Source: Mycolicibacterium moriokaense (lineage in GTDB: Bacteria > Actinomycetota > Actinomycetes > Mycobacteriales > Mycobacteriaceae). From it: a DNA stretch of 64,000 nt. The translations under genes were made by a program, and so were the position numbers. Within the stretch, counting starts at the first letter, position 1. Each line of letters begins with the position of its first letter. The stretch lies in assembly GCF_003201655.1 (NCBI RefSeq), contig NZ_QJJU01000001.1, positions 248,001 through 312,000 of the forward strand. Direction: 5' to 3'. Under the pieces are notes generated by a model. The model ran no database searches and was not told the origin of the DNA. It saw only the letters and a program-made list of their open reading frames with translations. This document shows positions 31,460 through 38,974 of this stretch, one piece after another.

Positions 31460-32607
31460 TCATCTGGGTGATCGCCGGTCTGCTCGGATTGGCCACCGGC
31501 CTGCGAATCGGGTGGGCACTGGTCAACAAGCAGTCCTTGGTGAGCACCGCGATGATCCTCGCGCTGGGTTGCCTCGGGTTGGTGGCCGCACTCAACTGGC
31601 AGCCCTTGACGCTGCTGATCGACACGGTGCTGCATTGGCCCAACATTTCGATGGGGCTGTCGCAGGTCGCGTTGATTGGCTGCGCGGCGGGCAGCTGCGT
31701 GATGATCACGACCGTGTCCTCGGAGCGGACACCCGCCACCATTCGCAAAATTGCTATGGCGCAGTACGGCTTTGCCGCGTTGATCGCGGTCGTGAGTTTG
31801 GTGATCTTCTTCGGCTCGGGCCAGCAACCGGAGATGTCCCCAGAGGAGTACCTAAAGCGGAACCTCGCATCCAGCGACGGAAGGTTGCCGTGGCTGCTGC
31901 CGCTGCTCTACGTGTTCCTGGCGCTGACCCTGGTTTCGTGGGCGGGCATGCGGCACTCCAATCGCAGCAGACGTGGCCGCGCCCTGTTCGTGTTCACCAT
32001 CGGCATCGTGCTGATCGTCCTGGCGTCTGCGTTCTTCTTGCTGAGGGCCGCGGGTAACACCCAGCTCATCGGCGTGGGGGCCGCGGCCACGCTGCTGGGC
32101 TGTGCCATGTTGGTGGTCGCCGCAGGGTCTCTGCTGCCCAGCGTCGAAGATTGGTTCGGCGCCCGCTACGAGCTGCGCACGATCCAGCCGGTGCTTGCCG
32201 AACTCGGCAGGCGCCATCCCGATATCGGCATCGGGGTACGCCCCCGCGGTCCGCTGGTGTTCCGGGTTGCGGAACGGATGTCGCTGATCTCTGATGCTCT
32301 GTTTCTGGAGGCCACGTCCGCCGATGCCGCGCGGAAGCGACCGGTCGGCACACGACCGACACGCGACCTCGACGACGTGGACCTCGGATCCGAACTCGAG
32401 TCACCGCCGGTGCCGCCCGAGCAGCAGGCCCGGACGATCGCACAGTGGATCTATGACGGCCGCGAGGACGCGCCGAAAGGCGCTAGCGCGACGTTCCCTG
32501 GACTTGGCTGGCTGCGCCAGCCGGCGTCGTTTTCGGACCGTGAATGGATCCTCGAGATCGCGCAGCAGTATCGCGAACTCACGCTCTCCAAGGGTGGGAC
32601 GGCCTAG
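31456..32607 (+). CDS. DUF6545/MAB_1171c-like multi-pass membrane protein
   Basis: 383 aa from TTG 31456 (TTGA overlap with the protease stop). Seven hydrophobic segments fill the first 220 residues, followed by a soluble C-terminal domain (from about 230) with LRTIQPVLAELGRRHPDIGIGV, RVAERMSLISDALF and a late AQWIYDGRE. This matches the putative-transporter family usually found next to ImmA/XRE genes in actinobacteria. No transport substrate is known; a sensor role is equally possible. Confidence 0.75.
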   Translation: MIIWVIAGLLGLATGLRIGWALVNKQSLVSTAMILALGCLGLVAALNWQPLTLLIDTVLHWPNISMGLSQVALIGCAAGSCVMITTVSSERTPATIRKIAMAQYGFAALIAVVSLVIFFGSGQQPEMSPEEYLKRNLASSDGRLPWLLPLLYVFLALTLVSWAGMRHSNRSRRGRALFVFTIGIVLIVLASAFFLLRAAGNTQLIGVGAAATLLGCAMLVVAAGSLLPSVEDWFGARYELRTIQPVLAELGRRHPDIGIGVRPRGPLVFRVAERMSLISDALFLEATSADAARKRPVGTRPTRDLDDVDLGSELESPPVPPEQQARTIAQWIYDGREDAPKGASATFPGLGWLRQPASFSDREWILEIAQQYRELTLSKGGTA

Positions 32608-32658
32608 GCGGCCAAATTTCCCAAATTCGCCGGACGCCGCAATGCGGCGAGCGACGGG

Positions 32659-33057
32659 CTAATCGTCCAGGTGCTCCTGGCGACGCAGCTCATCAACCTT
32701 AAGGGCGATGTCCTGTTGGGCCTCTACGGACAACCCGACCGTGCGCGCCGCAATGCGGCGAACGCCCTCGTCGCGCATATTCGCCAGCCAGGTCAATTCC
32801 TTGTCGAGCTTCTCGTAGTACTCGTCGTCGGTGAAGTAGGCCGGCTTGATACGGAAGAAGTTGGCAAGGGCTGCCATGGTGGCTGCCGAGGGGTTGGTGC
32901 GGTTGCCTGAGCGCAGCTGCGACAGGTACGGAGCAGACATCGTGATGCCTTCGGCCTTGAGCGCGGCGATGACCTCAGCGGACGTGTGCGGACCGCGTCC
33001 GGGGGGGTAAACCGTGTCGAACAGGCGGTTTAAGCGGTCTGAGAAGGTGTTGCTCAT
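32659..33057 (-). CDS. espR: nucleoid-associated regulator EspR
   Basis: 132 aa, the usual length, with GGAGGTCAAATCG upstream of the ATG. The N-terminal XRE-like HTH (FSDRLNRLFDTVYPPGRGP, then ITMSAPYLSQLRSGNRTNPS) and the C-terminal dimerisation domain (YEKLDKELTWLANMRDEGVRRIAARTVGL) follow M. tuberculosis EspR closely. It binds many loci and activates ESX-1 accessory genes such as espACD there. It is convergent with the ImmA/DUF6545 pair, 51 bp apart. Confidence 0.95.
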   Translation of the reverse strand: MSNTFSDRLNRLFDTVYPPGRGPHTSAEVIAALKAEGITMSAPYLSQLRSGNRTNPSAATMAALANFFRIKPAYFTDDEYYEKLDKELTWLANMRDEGVRRIAARTVGLSVEAQQDIALKVDELRRQEHLDD

Positions 33058-33372
33058 CGATTTGACCTCCACATGCGTGACGAGCGGGTTTCCAGGGCGG
33101 CGTATTTGCTGACCATCGTAGCGAGAGTTGTGCCAACAACCAAGTGCAAACCGCGGAAAAGTTAACCCGCCTTTTCGTTTCTTGTGGCCGCTACAGGTCT
33201 TAACGGCGTTGTCGGTGTGCGCCGGCACCGTCATCCTACGGTGCGGCGAAGCAAATAATAAAGGTTGCGCGTGGATGACTTTCCTGGAAGGTCGACGTAG
33301 TTCGTCACAGGAACCTCGATGTTCACCACGGGCAACTGCGATCACTTCCTGCGGAGCGGAATCGCTTGTTTG
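33058..33372. other. gene-free region between espR and the GDT1 gene
   Basis: 315 bp with no supported gene. It carries the espR promoter and leader at its left end and AT-richer patches (around 33165-33180 and 33250-33265) that could bind EspR itself, since EspR autoregulates. I see no convincing hairpin or RNA gene. Confidence 0.5.
33115..33143 (-). promoter_or_regulatory. espR promoter
   Basis: On the minus strand TTGGTT and TACGAT are separated by 17 bp, a good SigA-type pair. The predicted start of transcription gives a leader of about 50 nt before the espR ATG. Confidence 0.5.
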
Positions 33373-34203
33373 CTAGTTGTGTACGCAACCGGGTGGTGTC
33401 GGGTGCCGCCTGTCTACTGCTCGGCACGTGACACCCGATAGCGAGCCGACCGTGGGAAGCTGGTCAGTCGTTTGACCGACAGTAGCCAGCCGGGGGCCGC
33501 CCGGATCCGGCGACGATTCAAGCGGCGACAACCCCAGCGGATGCTCGCGACGGTTACGGACGGATGCCACAACGGCCGCGGTCGTGGTTGCCACGGCAGC
33601 AGCAGCGGTGACCCCCACTGCCACCCACCGAAGGCCGAGGGCCCCGTCGAATAGCAACCACAATCCGAAGAGCAGGAACAGCACGCTGGCGATGCGGTGC
33701 AGGAAGTGTTCGGGCAACCGCTTGTGCAGCAGCGCGCCGACCGCGATCGCCACCCCGTCGGCGAGCACCATGCCCGCCGTGGCGCCGATCCAGACTCCGG
33801 CCCAGTTGTGCTCGCTGGCAAGGGCGACAGTGGCGAGCATCGTCTTGTCGCCGAGTTCGGCGAGAACGAACGACGAGATGACGGCGAGCAGCACGTGTCG
33901 CGGTTCGGCGACCTTGACGGCTTCGTTGTGGCGGGCGGCGCGACCCTCCCGCCAGGTCCACGCCGCGAACAGCAGGAAGGCGATGGCCGCTGCGAACGCG
34001 ATCGGTCGCTCCGGCAGCGTGAGCCCGAGAAAGTGGCCGATCGCCACTGACAGTCCATGCACCAGGAACGACGCGATGCCGACGCCGGACAGCACGACCC
34101 ACCACCGGTGGCGCAGCGTGTAGGTCATCGCCATCAGCTGTGACTTGTCGCCGAGTTCGGCGACGAATACCACGGAGAGACTGACCAGGGCGGCGGTGAG
34201 CAT
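33373..34203 (-). CDS. TMEM165/GDT1 (UPF0016) manganese exporter
   Basis: 276 aa from ATG 34203. The two inverted family repeats each carry the ExGD signature: VFVAELGDKSQLMAM (about 14-28) and FVLAELGDKTMLATV (about 112-126). Six membrane helices are visible, with a soluble Arg/Pro-rich C-terminal tail longer than usual. Bacterial members export Mn2+. A yybP-ykoY manganese riboswitch lies directly upstream, strongly supporting this substrate. Confidence 0.88.
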   Translation of the reverse strand: MLTAALVSLSVVFVAELGDKSQLMAMTYTLRHRWWVVLSGVGIASFLVHGLSVAIGHFLGLTLPERPIAFAAAIAFLLFAAWTWREGRAARHNEAVKVAEPRHVLLAVISSFVLAELGDKTMLATVALASEHNWAGVWIGATAGMVLADGVAIAVGALLHKRLPEHFLHRIASVLFLLFGLWLLFDGALGLRWVAVGVTAAAAVATTTAAVVASVRNRREHPLGLSPLESSPDPGGPRLATVGQTTDQLPTVGSLSGVTCRAVDRRHPTPPGCVHN

Positions 34204-34229
34204 GGGATACGACCTTTCGACACGTTGCC

Positions 34230-34255
34230 GACGGGTCAACTGCTCGCGACCCGTC
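34230..34255 (-). promoter_or_regulatory. expression-platform hairpin after riboswitch
   Basis: GACGGGTC and GACCCGTC form a perfect 8-bp stem with a 10-nt loop between the aptamer and the exporter start. No U-tract follows, so control by translation or Rho is more likely than an intrinsic terminator. Confidence 0.55.
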
Positions 34256-34264
34256 AGACTTCGG

Positions 34265-34365
34265 TCGAAGGTCTCGCCCACCGCGTTGCGGTTCGCCGGC
34301 CGGGCTGTGCGCCAGTATGTCGACACGGCGATTGTGGGCTACTCCCCTTCGCTGACTTCATCGAC
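34265..34365 (-). promoter_or_regulatory. yybP-ykoY manganese riboswitch
   Basis: Read on the minus strand, the conserved aptamer core is present: GGGGAGTAGCCC (complement of 34336-34347), ACATACTGGCGC, and GGCGAGACC (complement of 34271-34279). GTCGATGAAG at the 5' end can pair with CTTCGAC at the 3' end to close P1. This is the class that senses Mn2+, and it sits in the leader of a Mn exporter gene, as in other bacteria. Confidence 0.87.
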
Positions 34366-34460
34366 GATAGCGACCATTTAGCGGGCGTACCACCTGGCGC
34401 GTGGAGTTCGGGAACCCGAATCAAGCATTCCGGCTAACGAATCAAATCGTTCGAAAACCC

Positions 34461-34994
34461 TTATGCCGCAAGCAGCATGGCCAAGATAGCGGTGTCGGGA
34501 TGGCTGATCGGGTCGACACCGACTCGGCTCACCATCGACGTCACCGTTCCGTCGGACTCCGCCTCGACCCAGGCGGCGCGGTGCTCGAGGCCAAGGTGAG
34601 GTAGCCCGGGAAGCAGCACGCATCCGGATGCGGCCCCTGTGCACTCGGGCAGCGACGGCATGGTCTCCGACGGTGGGTGAAGCATCAACAGAGCAGGCGG
34701 TTGATGGCCTGCGAAATATCCTGGCGGCACTGCTGATTCGCCGACGACTGTGCCCTCTGCGACCACCAGACCGACGGTGTTCGGCTCGGGTTCATCGGGC
34801 AACTCTTCGCGGGCACCGAAAATCGTTGTGGTGGAGAGCAATCCAGGAAGTGACGCCACACGAACGGCGACCATCAGAAGTTGCGCCCACTCTTTGGTCG
34901 AATCCGGCCACCGGCCGGATATCACGAATCCCTTGAGCGATCCGTGCGAATGGAACGGGGCGATCTCGATCGCCCGACCTGACCCCATCTCCAT
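34461..34994 (-). CDS. conserved hypothetical protein
   Basis: 177 aa from ATG 34994 with a GGAGGCGAC ribosome site. The N terminus (AIEIAPFHSHGSLKGFVISGRWPDST) and the repeated PPALLMLHPPSETMPSLPECTG motif suggest a soluble alpha/beta protein. I recognise no domain. Length and position match the M. tuberculosis gene beside sodA (Rv3847 type), from memory. It precedes the divergent SOD locus. Confidence 0.65.
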   Translation of the reverse strand: MEMGSGRAIEIAPFHSHGSLKGFVISGRWPDSTKEWAQLLMVAVRVASLPGLLSTTTIFGAREELPDEPEPNTVGLVVAEGTVVGESAVPPGYFAGHQPPALLMLHPPSETMPSLPECTGAASGCVLLPGLPHLGLEHRAAWVEAESDGTVTSMVSRVGVDPISHPDTAILAMLLAA

Positions 34995-35113
34995 GTCGCC
35001 TCCGCGCCACTGTGTTCGACGCCGGCCGAGCCGGCAAGTGAACCCGACACGGCTGTGGGTCGATCAGATCAGAATGCGCAGGTTCCGGCCGGGGTGCAAG
35101 CCGGACACGCATA

Positions 35114-35461
35114 TCAACCGTCGCGGCTTTGTGCGCCGCGGACGGTCCACAGCACGCGGTAGGAGCCAACCGCAGGCACCCATCCGAACTGCCGTGAGTC
35201 GACGACACCTGGGGCTCGGGGGTTGTCGGAGCGGGCCTCGAAGGTCGCGTCGCGGCCCGAGCCACGCACACTGGCGACCCGCTTGACGAGCCACCGCGAC
35301 GGCAGCGTCGGGTCGCGAAACACCCGCAATTGGCCGCATCGAGGGTCGCCGCCGCGCAACGCCAACAGGCCATCACCCGGCCTGAGCGCAGGCCGCATCG
35401 AGTCCTCGACGACGGCGAACCGGCGCAACGGCCAGCGTCGCGACGGATGGTTTGCGCGCAC
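35114..35461 (-). CDS. Ni-SOD maturation protease (S26 family)
   Basis: 115 aa if started at GTG 35461; an ATG at 35485 would overlap the sodN start codon. The signal-peptidase fold has the nucleophile Ser in VVEDSMRPALRPGD and the general-base Lys in RWLVKRVASVRG. Members next to sodN remove the SOD propeptide to free the N-terminal His of the nickel hook. It is divergent from sodN, so the two genes share a promoter region. Confidence 0.82.
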   Translation of the reverse strand: MRANHPSRRWPLRRFAVVEDSMRPALRPGDGLLALRGGDPRCGQLRVFRDPTLPSRWLVKRVASVRGSGRDATFEARSDNPRAPGVVDSRQFGWVPAVGSYRVLWTVRGAQSRDG

Positions 35462-35483
35462 CCTCTGAGGGTAAGTTAGGGCC

Positions 35484-35906
35484 ATGCTGCATCGACTCTT
35501 CGCGAACGCCACCCCTGCCCATGCCCACTGCGACCTGTACTGCGGCGTCTACGATCCCGCCCAGGCCAAGATCGAGGCGCTCTCTTGCCTGAAGACTCTC
35601 CAGAAGTACAACGACTCCGATGATGAGCACTTCCGCACCCGCGCCATCATCATCAAGGAGCAGCGTGCCGAAGAGGTCAAGCATCACCTGATGGTGTTGT
35701 GGGCGGACTTCTTCGCCAAGGAGCACTTCGAGCAGTTCCCCAATCTGCACCAGCTGTTCTGGGATGGGGTTCACGGCGCGGGTGACGTGAAGAAGTCGAC
35801 TGACGTCGCGGCCGCCGAGAAGCTGCTCAAGACGATCGATGAGATCTCCGACATCTTCTGGCAGACCGAGAAGGCCAAGGGGATGGGCGTCTATCCGCCT
35901 GCCTGA
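35484..35906 (+). CDS. sodN: nickel superoxide dismutase
   Basis: 140 aa. A short propeptide (MLHRLFANATPAHA) precedes the mature N terminus HCDLYCGVYDP, the nickel hook; His1, Cys2 and Cys6 are intact. The usual Pro at hook position 5 is Tyr here. The rest (AKIEALSCLKTLQKYND, RAEEVKHHLMVLWADFF, FPNLHQLFWD) is the standard four-helix hexamer subunit. It disproportionates superoxide. TAAGTT lies 6 nt upstream of the ATG, so the mRNA is probably leaderless. Confidence 0.92.
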   Translation: MLHRLFANATPAHAHCDLYCGVYDPAQAKIEALSCLKTLQKYNDSDDEHFRTRAIIIKEQRAEEVKHHLMVLWADFFAKEHFEQFPNLHQLFWDGVHGAGDVKKSTDVAAAEKLLKTIDEISDIFWQTEKAKGMGVYPPA

Positions 35907-35926
35907 CAACCATCCGCCAAAACAGC

Positions 35927-35965
35927 GATCCGCGGCTCATCGAGTTTGAGCCGCGGATCTTTTTT
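35927..35965 (+). terminator. intrinsic terminator after sodN
   Basis: GATCCGCGGCTCA pairs perfectly with TGAGCCGCGGATC (13 bp, 7-nt loop), followed by six T residues. This is the clearest canonical Rho-independent terminator in the window. Confidence 0.9.
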
Positions 35966-35989
35966 GTTCAGCTTCTTGAGTGACTGGGT

Positions 35990-36148
35990 TCAGAACAGAA
36001 CGATCAGGGCCAAAATGCCGAACAGAATCAGCGCAATGACACCAGCGCGAAGAAAAGCCATCATCTGGCCGCTGGCGTACGTATGCGAGGACGAGTGCCA
36101 TTCGGACGGTGGCACTGCGGATCCCGGACCCATCGGATGTGACGCCAT
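35990..36148 (-). CDS. small single-pass membrane protein
   Basis: 52 aa from ATG 36148 with a CAGGAGGG ribosome site. A polar N-terminal half (SHPMGPGSAVPPSEWHSSSH) is followed by one membrane helix (MMAFLRAGVIALILFGILALIV) at the C terminus. No family is recognised. It is convergent with sodN across the terminator and is the only gene next to the DnaA-box region. Confidence 0.6.
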   Translation of the reverse strand: MASHPMGPGSAVPPSEWHSSSHTYASGQMMAFLRAGVIALILFGILALIVLF

Positions 36149-36309
36149 CAAACCCTCCTGACCTGCACGATCTTGGCCCCTCCCCAAGTGAGATCTGTCA
36201 CAACATCTCGTGTAACGCCGATCATAGCCCCTCTTGTGGCGACTGAAAAATCGACATCCCCACGGTGAAAGGACCATGCAAGATCTCGCAGAGCCGAGAT
36301 CCGCCGGCC

Positions 36310-36318
36310 TGTGGATAA
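36310..36318 (+). promoter_or_regulatory. DnaA box (perfect)
   Basis: TGTGGATAA, identical to the high-affinity E. coli R-type box read on this strand. Confidence 0.6.
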
Positions 36319-36533
36319 CCGCAGCATCGGAGCGTCACCGCAGCCGTCCCGCGGGTGCTGTCAGCAAATCCCGCGAAGTTCGGTCGACCGCGAGCGGTGG
36401 AGCGGCTCAAGTGGCCCGAACGGACGACAAGGCCGGCCCGCCTGTTGGGGCGCGAAGTCGGATACTTAGTGTGGCAACCGATTTCGCTCAGGGCCTGTCT
36501 GCCTGTTGATCGCAGGCGGCCGAAAGTGCATGG

Positions 36534-36542
36534 TTATCCACA
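36534..36542 (-). promoter_or_regulatory. DnaA box (perfect)
   Basis: TTATCCACA, the same perfect box in the opposite orientation to the one at 36310. Confidence 0.6.
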
Positions 36543-36602
36543 GCTTACCCCAGCAAGCCCACAGATTCACCGGCTCACGCGGGGTTTCGGCCGATGAGGG
36601 GC

Positions 36603-36632
36603 TGTGGATGAACCTGTGGAAACTGTGGATAG
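36603..36632 (+). promoter_or_regulatory. triplet of near-consensus DnaA boxes
   Basis: TGTGGATGA (36603-36611), TGTGGAAAC (36615-36623) and TGTGGATAG (36624-36632) lie head to tail, with gaps of 3 and 0 nt. Each differs from TGTGGATAA at one or two positions. Confidence 0.55.
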
Positions 36633-36709
36633 CCCGGAATTGCTGACGGAGCATCCTTGACACCTGTCGAGGCGGCGGGGTGGAGCGCCGGTAGCGGGGT
36701 CGTGTCAGC

Positions 36710-37060
36710 ATGAACGGCATGGACGAGGTGGAGGTCGCGCAAGCGCAGATCGTCGAAGTTCCCTCGACGTTCGATGGGTCCGTGGTCCTGCTCGACGTGC
36801 GCGAGGACGACGAATGGCAGCGCGGTCACGCCGCGGGCGCCCAGCACATCCCGATGGGCCAGGTGCCGTCGCGCATCGGTGAGATCAGCCCCGATGCGAA
36901 GTTGTTCGTGGTGTGCCAGGTCGGCGGTCGGTCACAGCGGGTGGCGCAGTATCTGGCCCGCAACGGCTACACCCCGGTGAACGTCTCGGGCGGCATGTTG
37001 GCATGGGCAGGCGCAGGCCGTCCGGTGGTCACCGACGACGGCGCTACGGGCGTCATCTGA
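36710..37060 (+). CDS. single-domain rhodanese-like protein
   Basis: 116 aa; ATG 36719 is an alternative start. The domain shows VVLLDVREDDEWQRGHAAGAQHIPMG, the active-site loop CQVGGRS with catalytic Cys, and the closing GYTPVNVSGGMLAW. It likely moves sulfane sulfur as a persulfide. Partner unknown. Confidence 0.87.
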   Translation: MNGMDEVEVAQAQIVEVPSTFDGSVVLLDVREDDEWQRGHAAGAQHIPMGQVPSRIGEISPDAKLFVVCQVGGRSQRVAQYLARNGYTPVNVSGGMLAWAGAGRPVVTDDGATGVI

Positions 37061-37083
37061 CAACTCGCCGCTAGGCTGGTCCG

Positions 37084-38139
37084 ATGATCCAGGTGTGTTC
37101 TGCGTGCGGAACGCGGTGGAACGTGCGCGACCGCAGGCGGGTCTGGTGTCCGCGCTGCAACGGGGCACTTCTCGCGCCGTCAGGCCCCCCGCCAGGAGCC
37201 GAGTGGGGCCCCCGTCCCGCAGGCTCCCCGCAGGGCAGCCCGCCCCGCGGCAGGGCGCTGCCGCCCGGTTATCGCTGGATCGCGGTTCGGCCAGGCGCCG
37301 CGCCGCCCCCGCGCCGCGGCAGGCGGCCGCTCGGGCCGACGCCCCGATACGCGGTCATCCCGAGGTGGGGTCTGGTGGACCACTTCGCGGCTCCCGAACT
37401 ACAGGCGGCGCCGCCGCCGCGTAGCGGGCCTTCGCTCGGGATGGTGCGGGCCACCCTGATCTCAACGATGGTCGTGCTCGGTGTTGCCGCTCTGGTGCAC
37501 GTGGTGCGCTACGCACTCCTGATCGTCAATCGATCGGTGTTGTTGAACAAGGTGGTGGCTCTCATCGCGACCTGGGCTGGCGTGCTCGCCAGTGTCGTTG
37601 CGGTGTTCATGGTCGTTGCCAGCGCCGTGGTGCTGACCAACTGGCTGATCGCGCGGCGGGCCGCGGCCTTCGCACACCACCGGCGCGACGATCCGCGCCC
37701 GACTTGGGCGCTGCGCGCGGGTTGCCTTGTGCCGCTGGTGAATCTGTTCTGGGCGCCCGTGTTCGTGATCGAGCTGGCCGCCGTCGAGGAGCGGCTGAAT
37801 TGGCTGCGAAGGTCGATCGCGGTGTGGTGGATCGTCTGGGTGTTCAGCACCGCGGTGTCGGGGTTCTCGATCGCGACGAGTTTCACCCAGGATCCGCAGG
37901 GCATCGCGGACAACACCGTGACGACGATCGTCGCCTACCTGCTGGGGCTGGCGGCTCTGCTGTTGGGCATGAAGGTCTTCCTCGGCTTCGAGCGCCAACC
38001 GGTGGAACAACCCGCCAAGCGCTGGGTGATCGTGCGCGACGACCAGAAAGACGAAGCCGCATCGGCAGGCAAGCAAAGCGAATCCGAGCCTGAACCGGCC
38101 GCAGCGGTTGAGTCTCAAGGGCAGAACCCGGCAGCATAG
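37084..38139 (+). CDS. DUF4328 membrane protein with zinc ribbon
   Basis: 351 aa. The N terminus is a zinc ribbon (CSACGTRW and WCPRCNG), then a Pro/Arg-rich linker, then several membrane helices carrying the DUF4328 pattern (WALRAGCLVPLVNLFWAP, LRRSIAVWWIVWVFSTAVSG) and an acidic Glu-rich tail. Function unknown. TAGGCT lies 6 nt upstream of the ATG, indicating a leaderless transcript. glpQ follows 4 bp later. Confidence 0.78.
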   Translation: MIQVCSACGTRWNVRDRRRVWCPRCNGALLAPSGPPPGAEWGPRPAGSPQGSPPRGRALPPGYRWIAVRPGAAPPPRRGRRPLGPTPRYAVIPRWGLVDHFAAPELQAAPPPRSGPSLGMVRATLISTMVVLGVAALVHVVRYALLIVNRSVLLNKVVALIATWAGVLASVVAVFMVVASAVVLTNWLIARRAAAFAHHRRDDPRPTWALRAGCLVPLVNLFWAPVFVIELAAVEERLNWLRRSIAVWWIVWVFSTAVSGFSIATSFTQDPQGIADNTVTTIVAYLLGLAALLLGMKVFLGFERQPVEQPAKRWVIVRDDQKDEAASAGKQSESEPEPAAAVESQGQNPAA

Positions 38140-38143
38140 CCGT

Positions 38144-38968
38144 ATGAACTCGGGCGACGGCACGCTCGGCGGCCATCCGTTCGTGGTGGCGCACAGGGGC
38201 GCATCGGCCGAACGTCCGGAGCACACCCTCGCGGCGTACGAGCTGGCGCTGGCAGAAGGCGCCGACGGCGTCGAGTGTGATGTCCGGCTGACCCGCGACG
38301 GCCACCTGGTGTGCGTGCACGACCGGCGGGTGGACCGGACTTCCAACGGCACCGGACTTGTCAGCGAGATGACACTGGCGCAGCTGCGCGAACTCGACTT
38401 CGGGGCGTGGCATCCCAGTTGGCGCGCGGACGGTACCCAGGGTGACACCGGGCTGTTGTCCCTCGACGACCTGGTTTCCCTCGTCCTGGACTGGAGCCGA
38501 CCCGTCAAGCTCTTCATCGAGACCAAGCATCCCGTCCGCTACGGCGCGCTGGTGGAGAGCAAGGTGCTTGCCCTGCTGCACCGGTATGGCATCGCGTCGC
38601 CTGCGTCGGCGGATCTGTCGCGCGCGGTGGTGATGTCGTTCTCGGCGGCCGCGGTTTGGCGGATCCGGCGCGCGGCCCCGATGCTGCCAACGGTGCTGCT
38701 CGGCGAGACCTCCCGATATCTCGGCGGCGGTGCCGCCACCACCGTCGGCGCCACCGCGGTCGGGCCGTCCATCGCGACACTGCGCGATCACCCCGAGTTG
38801 GTGGATCGGGCCGCGGCGCAGGGCCGCGCGCTGTACTGCTGGACCGTCGACCACTACGAGGATGTGCAGTACTGCCGCGACGTCGGAGTGGCCTGGGTGG
38901 CGACGAACCACCCCGGCCGCACCAAGGCGTGGCTGCAGAACGGGCTGAAGGGCGCGGGCCGAGACTAG
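38144..38968 (+). CDS. glpQ: glycerophosphodiester phosphodiesterase
   Basis: 274 aa from ATG 38144, 4 bp after the DUF4328 gene. GDPD signatures are VVAHRGASAERPEHTLAAY with both catalytic His regions, GADGVECDVRLTRDGHLVCVHD with metal-binding Glu/Asp, LFIETKH, and the late GRALYCWTVD and GVAWVATNHPG. It hydrolyses deacylated phospholipids to glycerol-3-phosphate and an alcohol. No signal peptide, so cytosolic. Confidence 0.9.
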   Translation: MNSGDGTLGGHPFVVAHRGASAERPEHTLAAYELALAEGADGVECDVRLTRDGHLVCVHDRRVDRTSNGTGLVSEMTLAQLRELDFGAWHPSWRADGTQGDTGLLSLDDLVSLVLDWSRPVKLFIETKHPVRYGALVESKVLALLHRYGIASPASADLSRAVVMSFSAAAVWRIRRAAPMLPTVLLGETSRYLGGGAATTVGATAVGPSIATLRDHPELVDRAAAQGRALYCWTVDHYEDVQYCRDVGVAWVATNHPGRTKAWLQNGLKGAGRD

Positions 38969-38974
38969 TGTTCC

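Larger units (their letters stand above)
36149..36709. other. gene-free region with DnaA-box cluster
   Basis: 561 bp without a supported gene. It contains two perfect DnaA boxes and three near matches between 36310 and 36632, the last three packed within 30 bp. The left part (36150-36300) carries the promoter of the small membrane protein. The right end leads to the rhodanese gene. No replication initiator gene is nearby. Confidence 0.65.

Noticed and set aside
33058..33372. possible small RNA or gene upstream of espR
   Set aside because: No stable hairpin with a terminator and no ORF with coding composition; only the espR promoter is supported.
36149..36709. the DnaA-box region as the chromosomal origin
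   Set aside because: Mycobacterial oriC lies between dnaA and dnaN with TTGTCCACA-type boxes; neither gene is here.
36466..36720. 84-codon minus-strand ORF through the DnaA boxes
   Set aside because: Composition is not coding-like, with no ribosome site, and it overlaps the box cluster.
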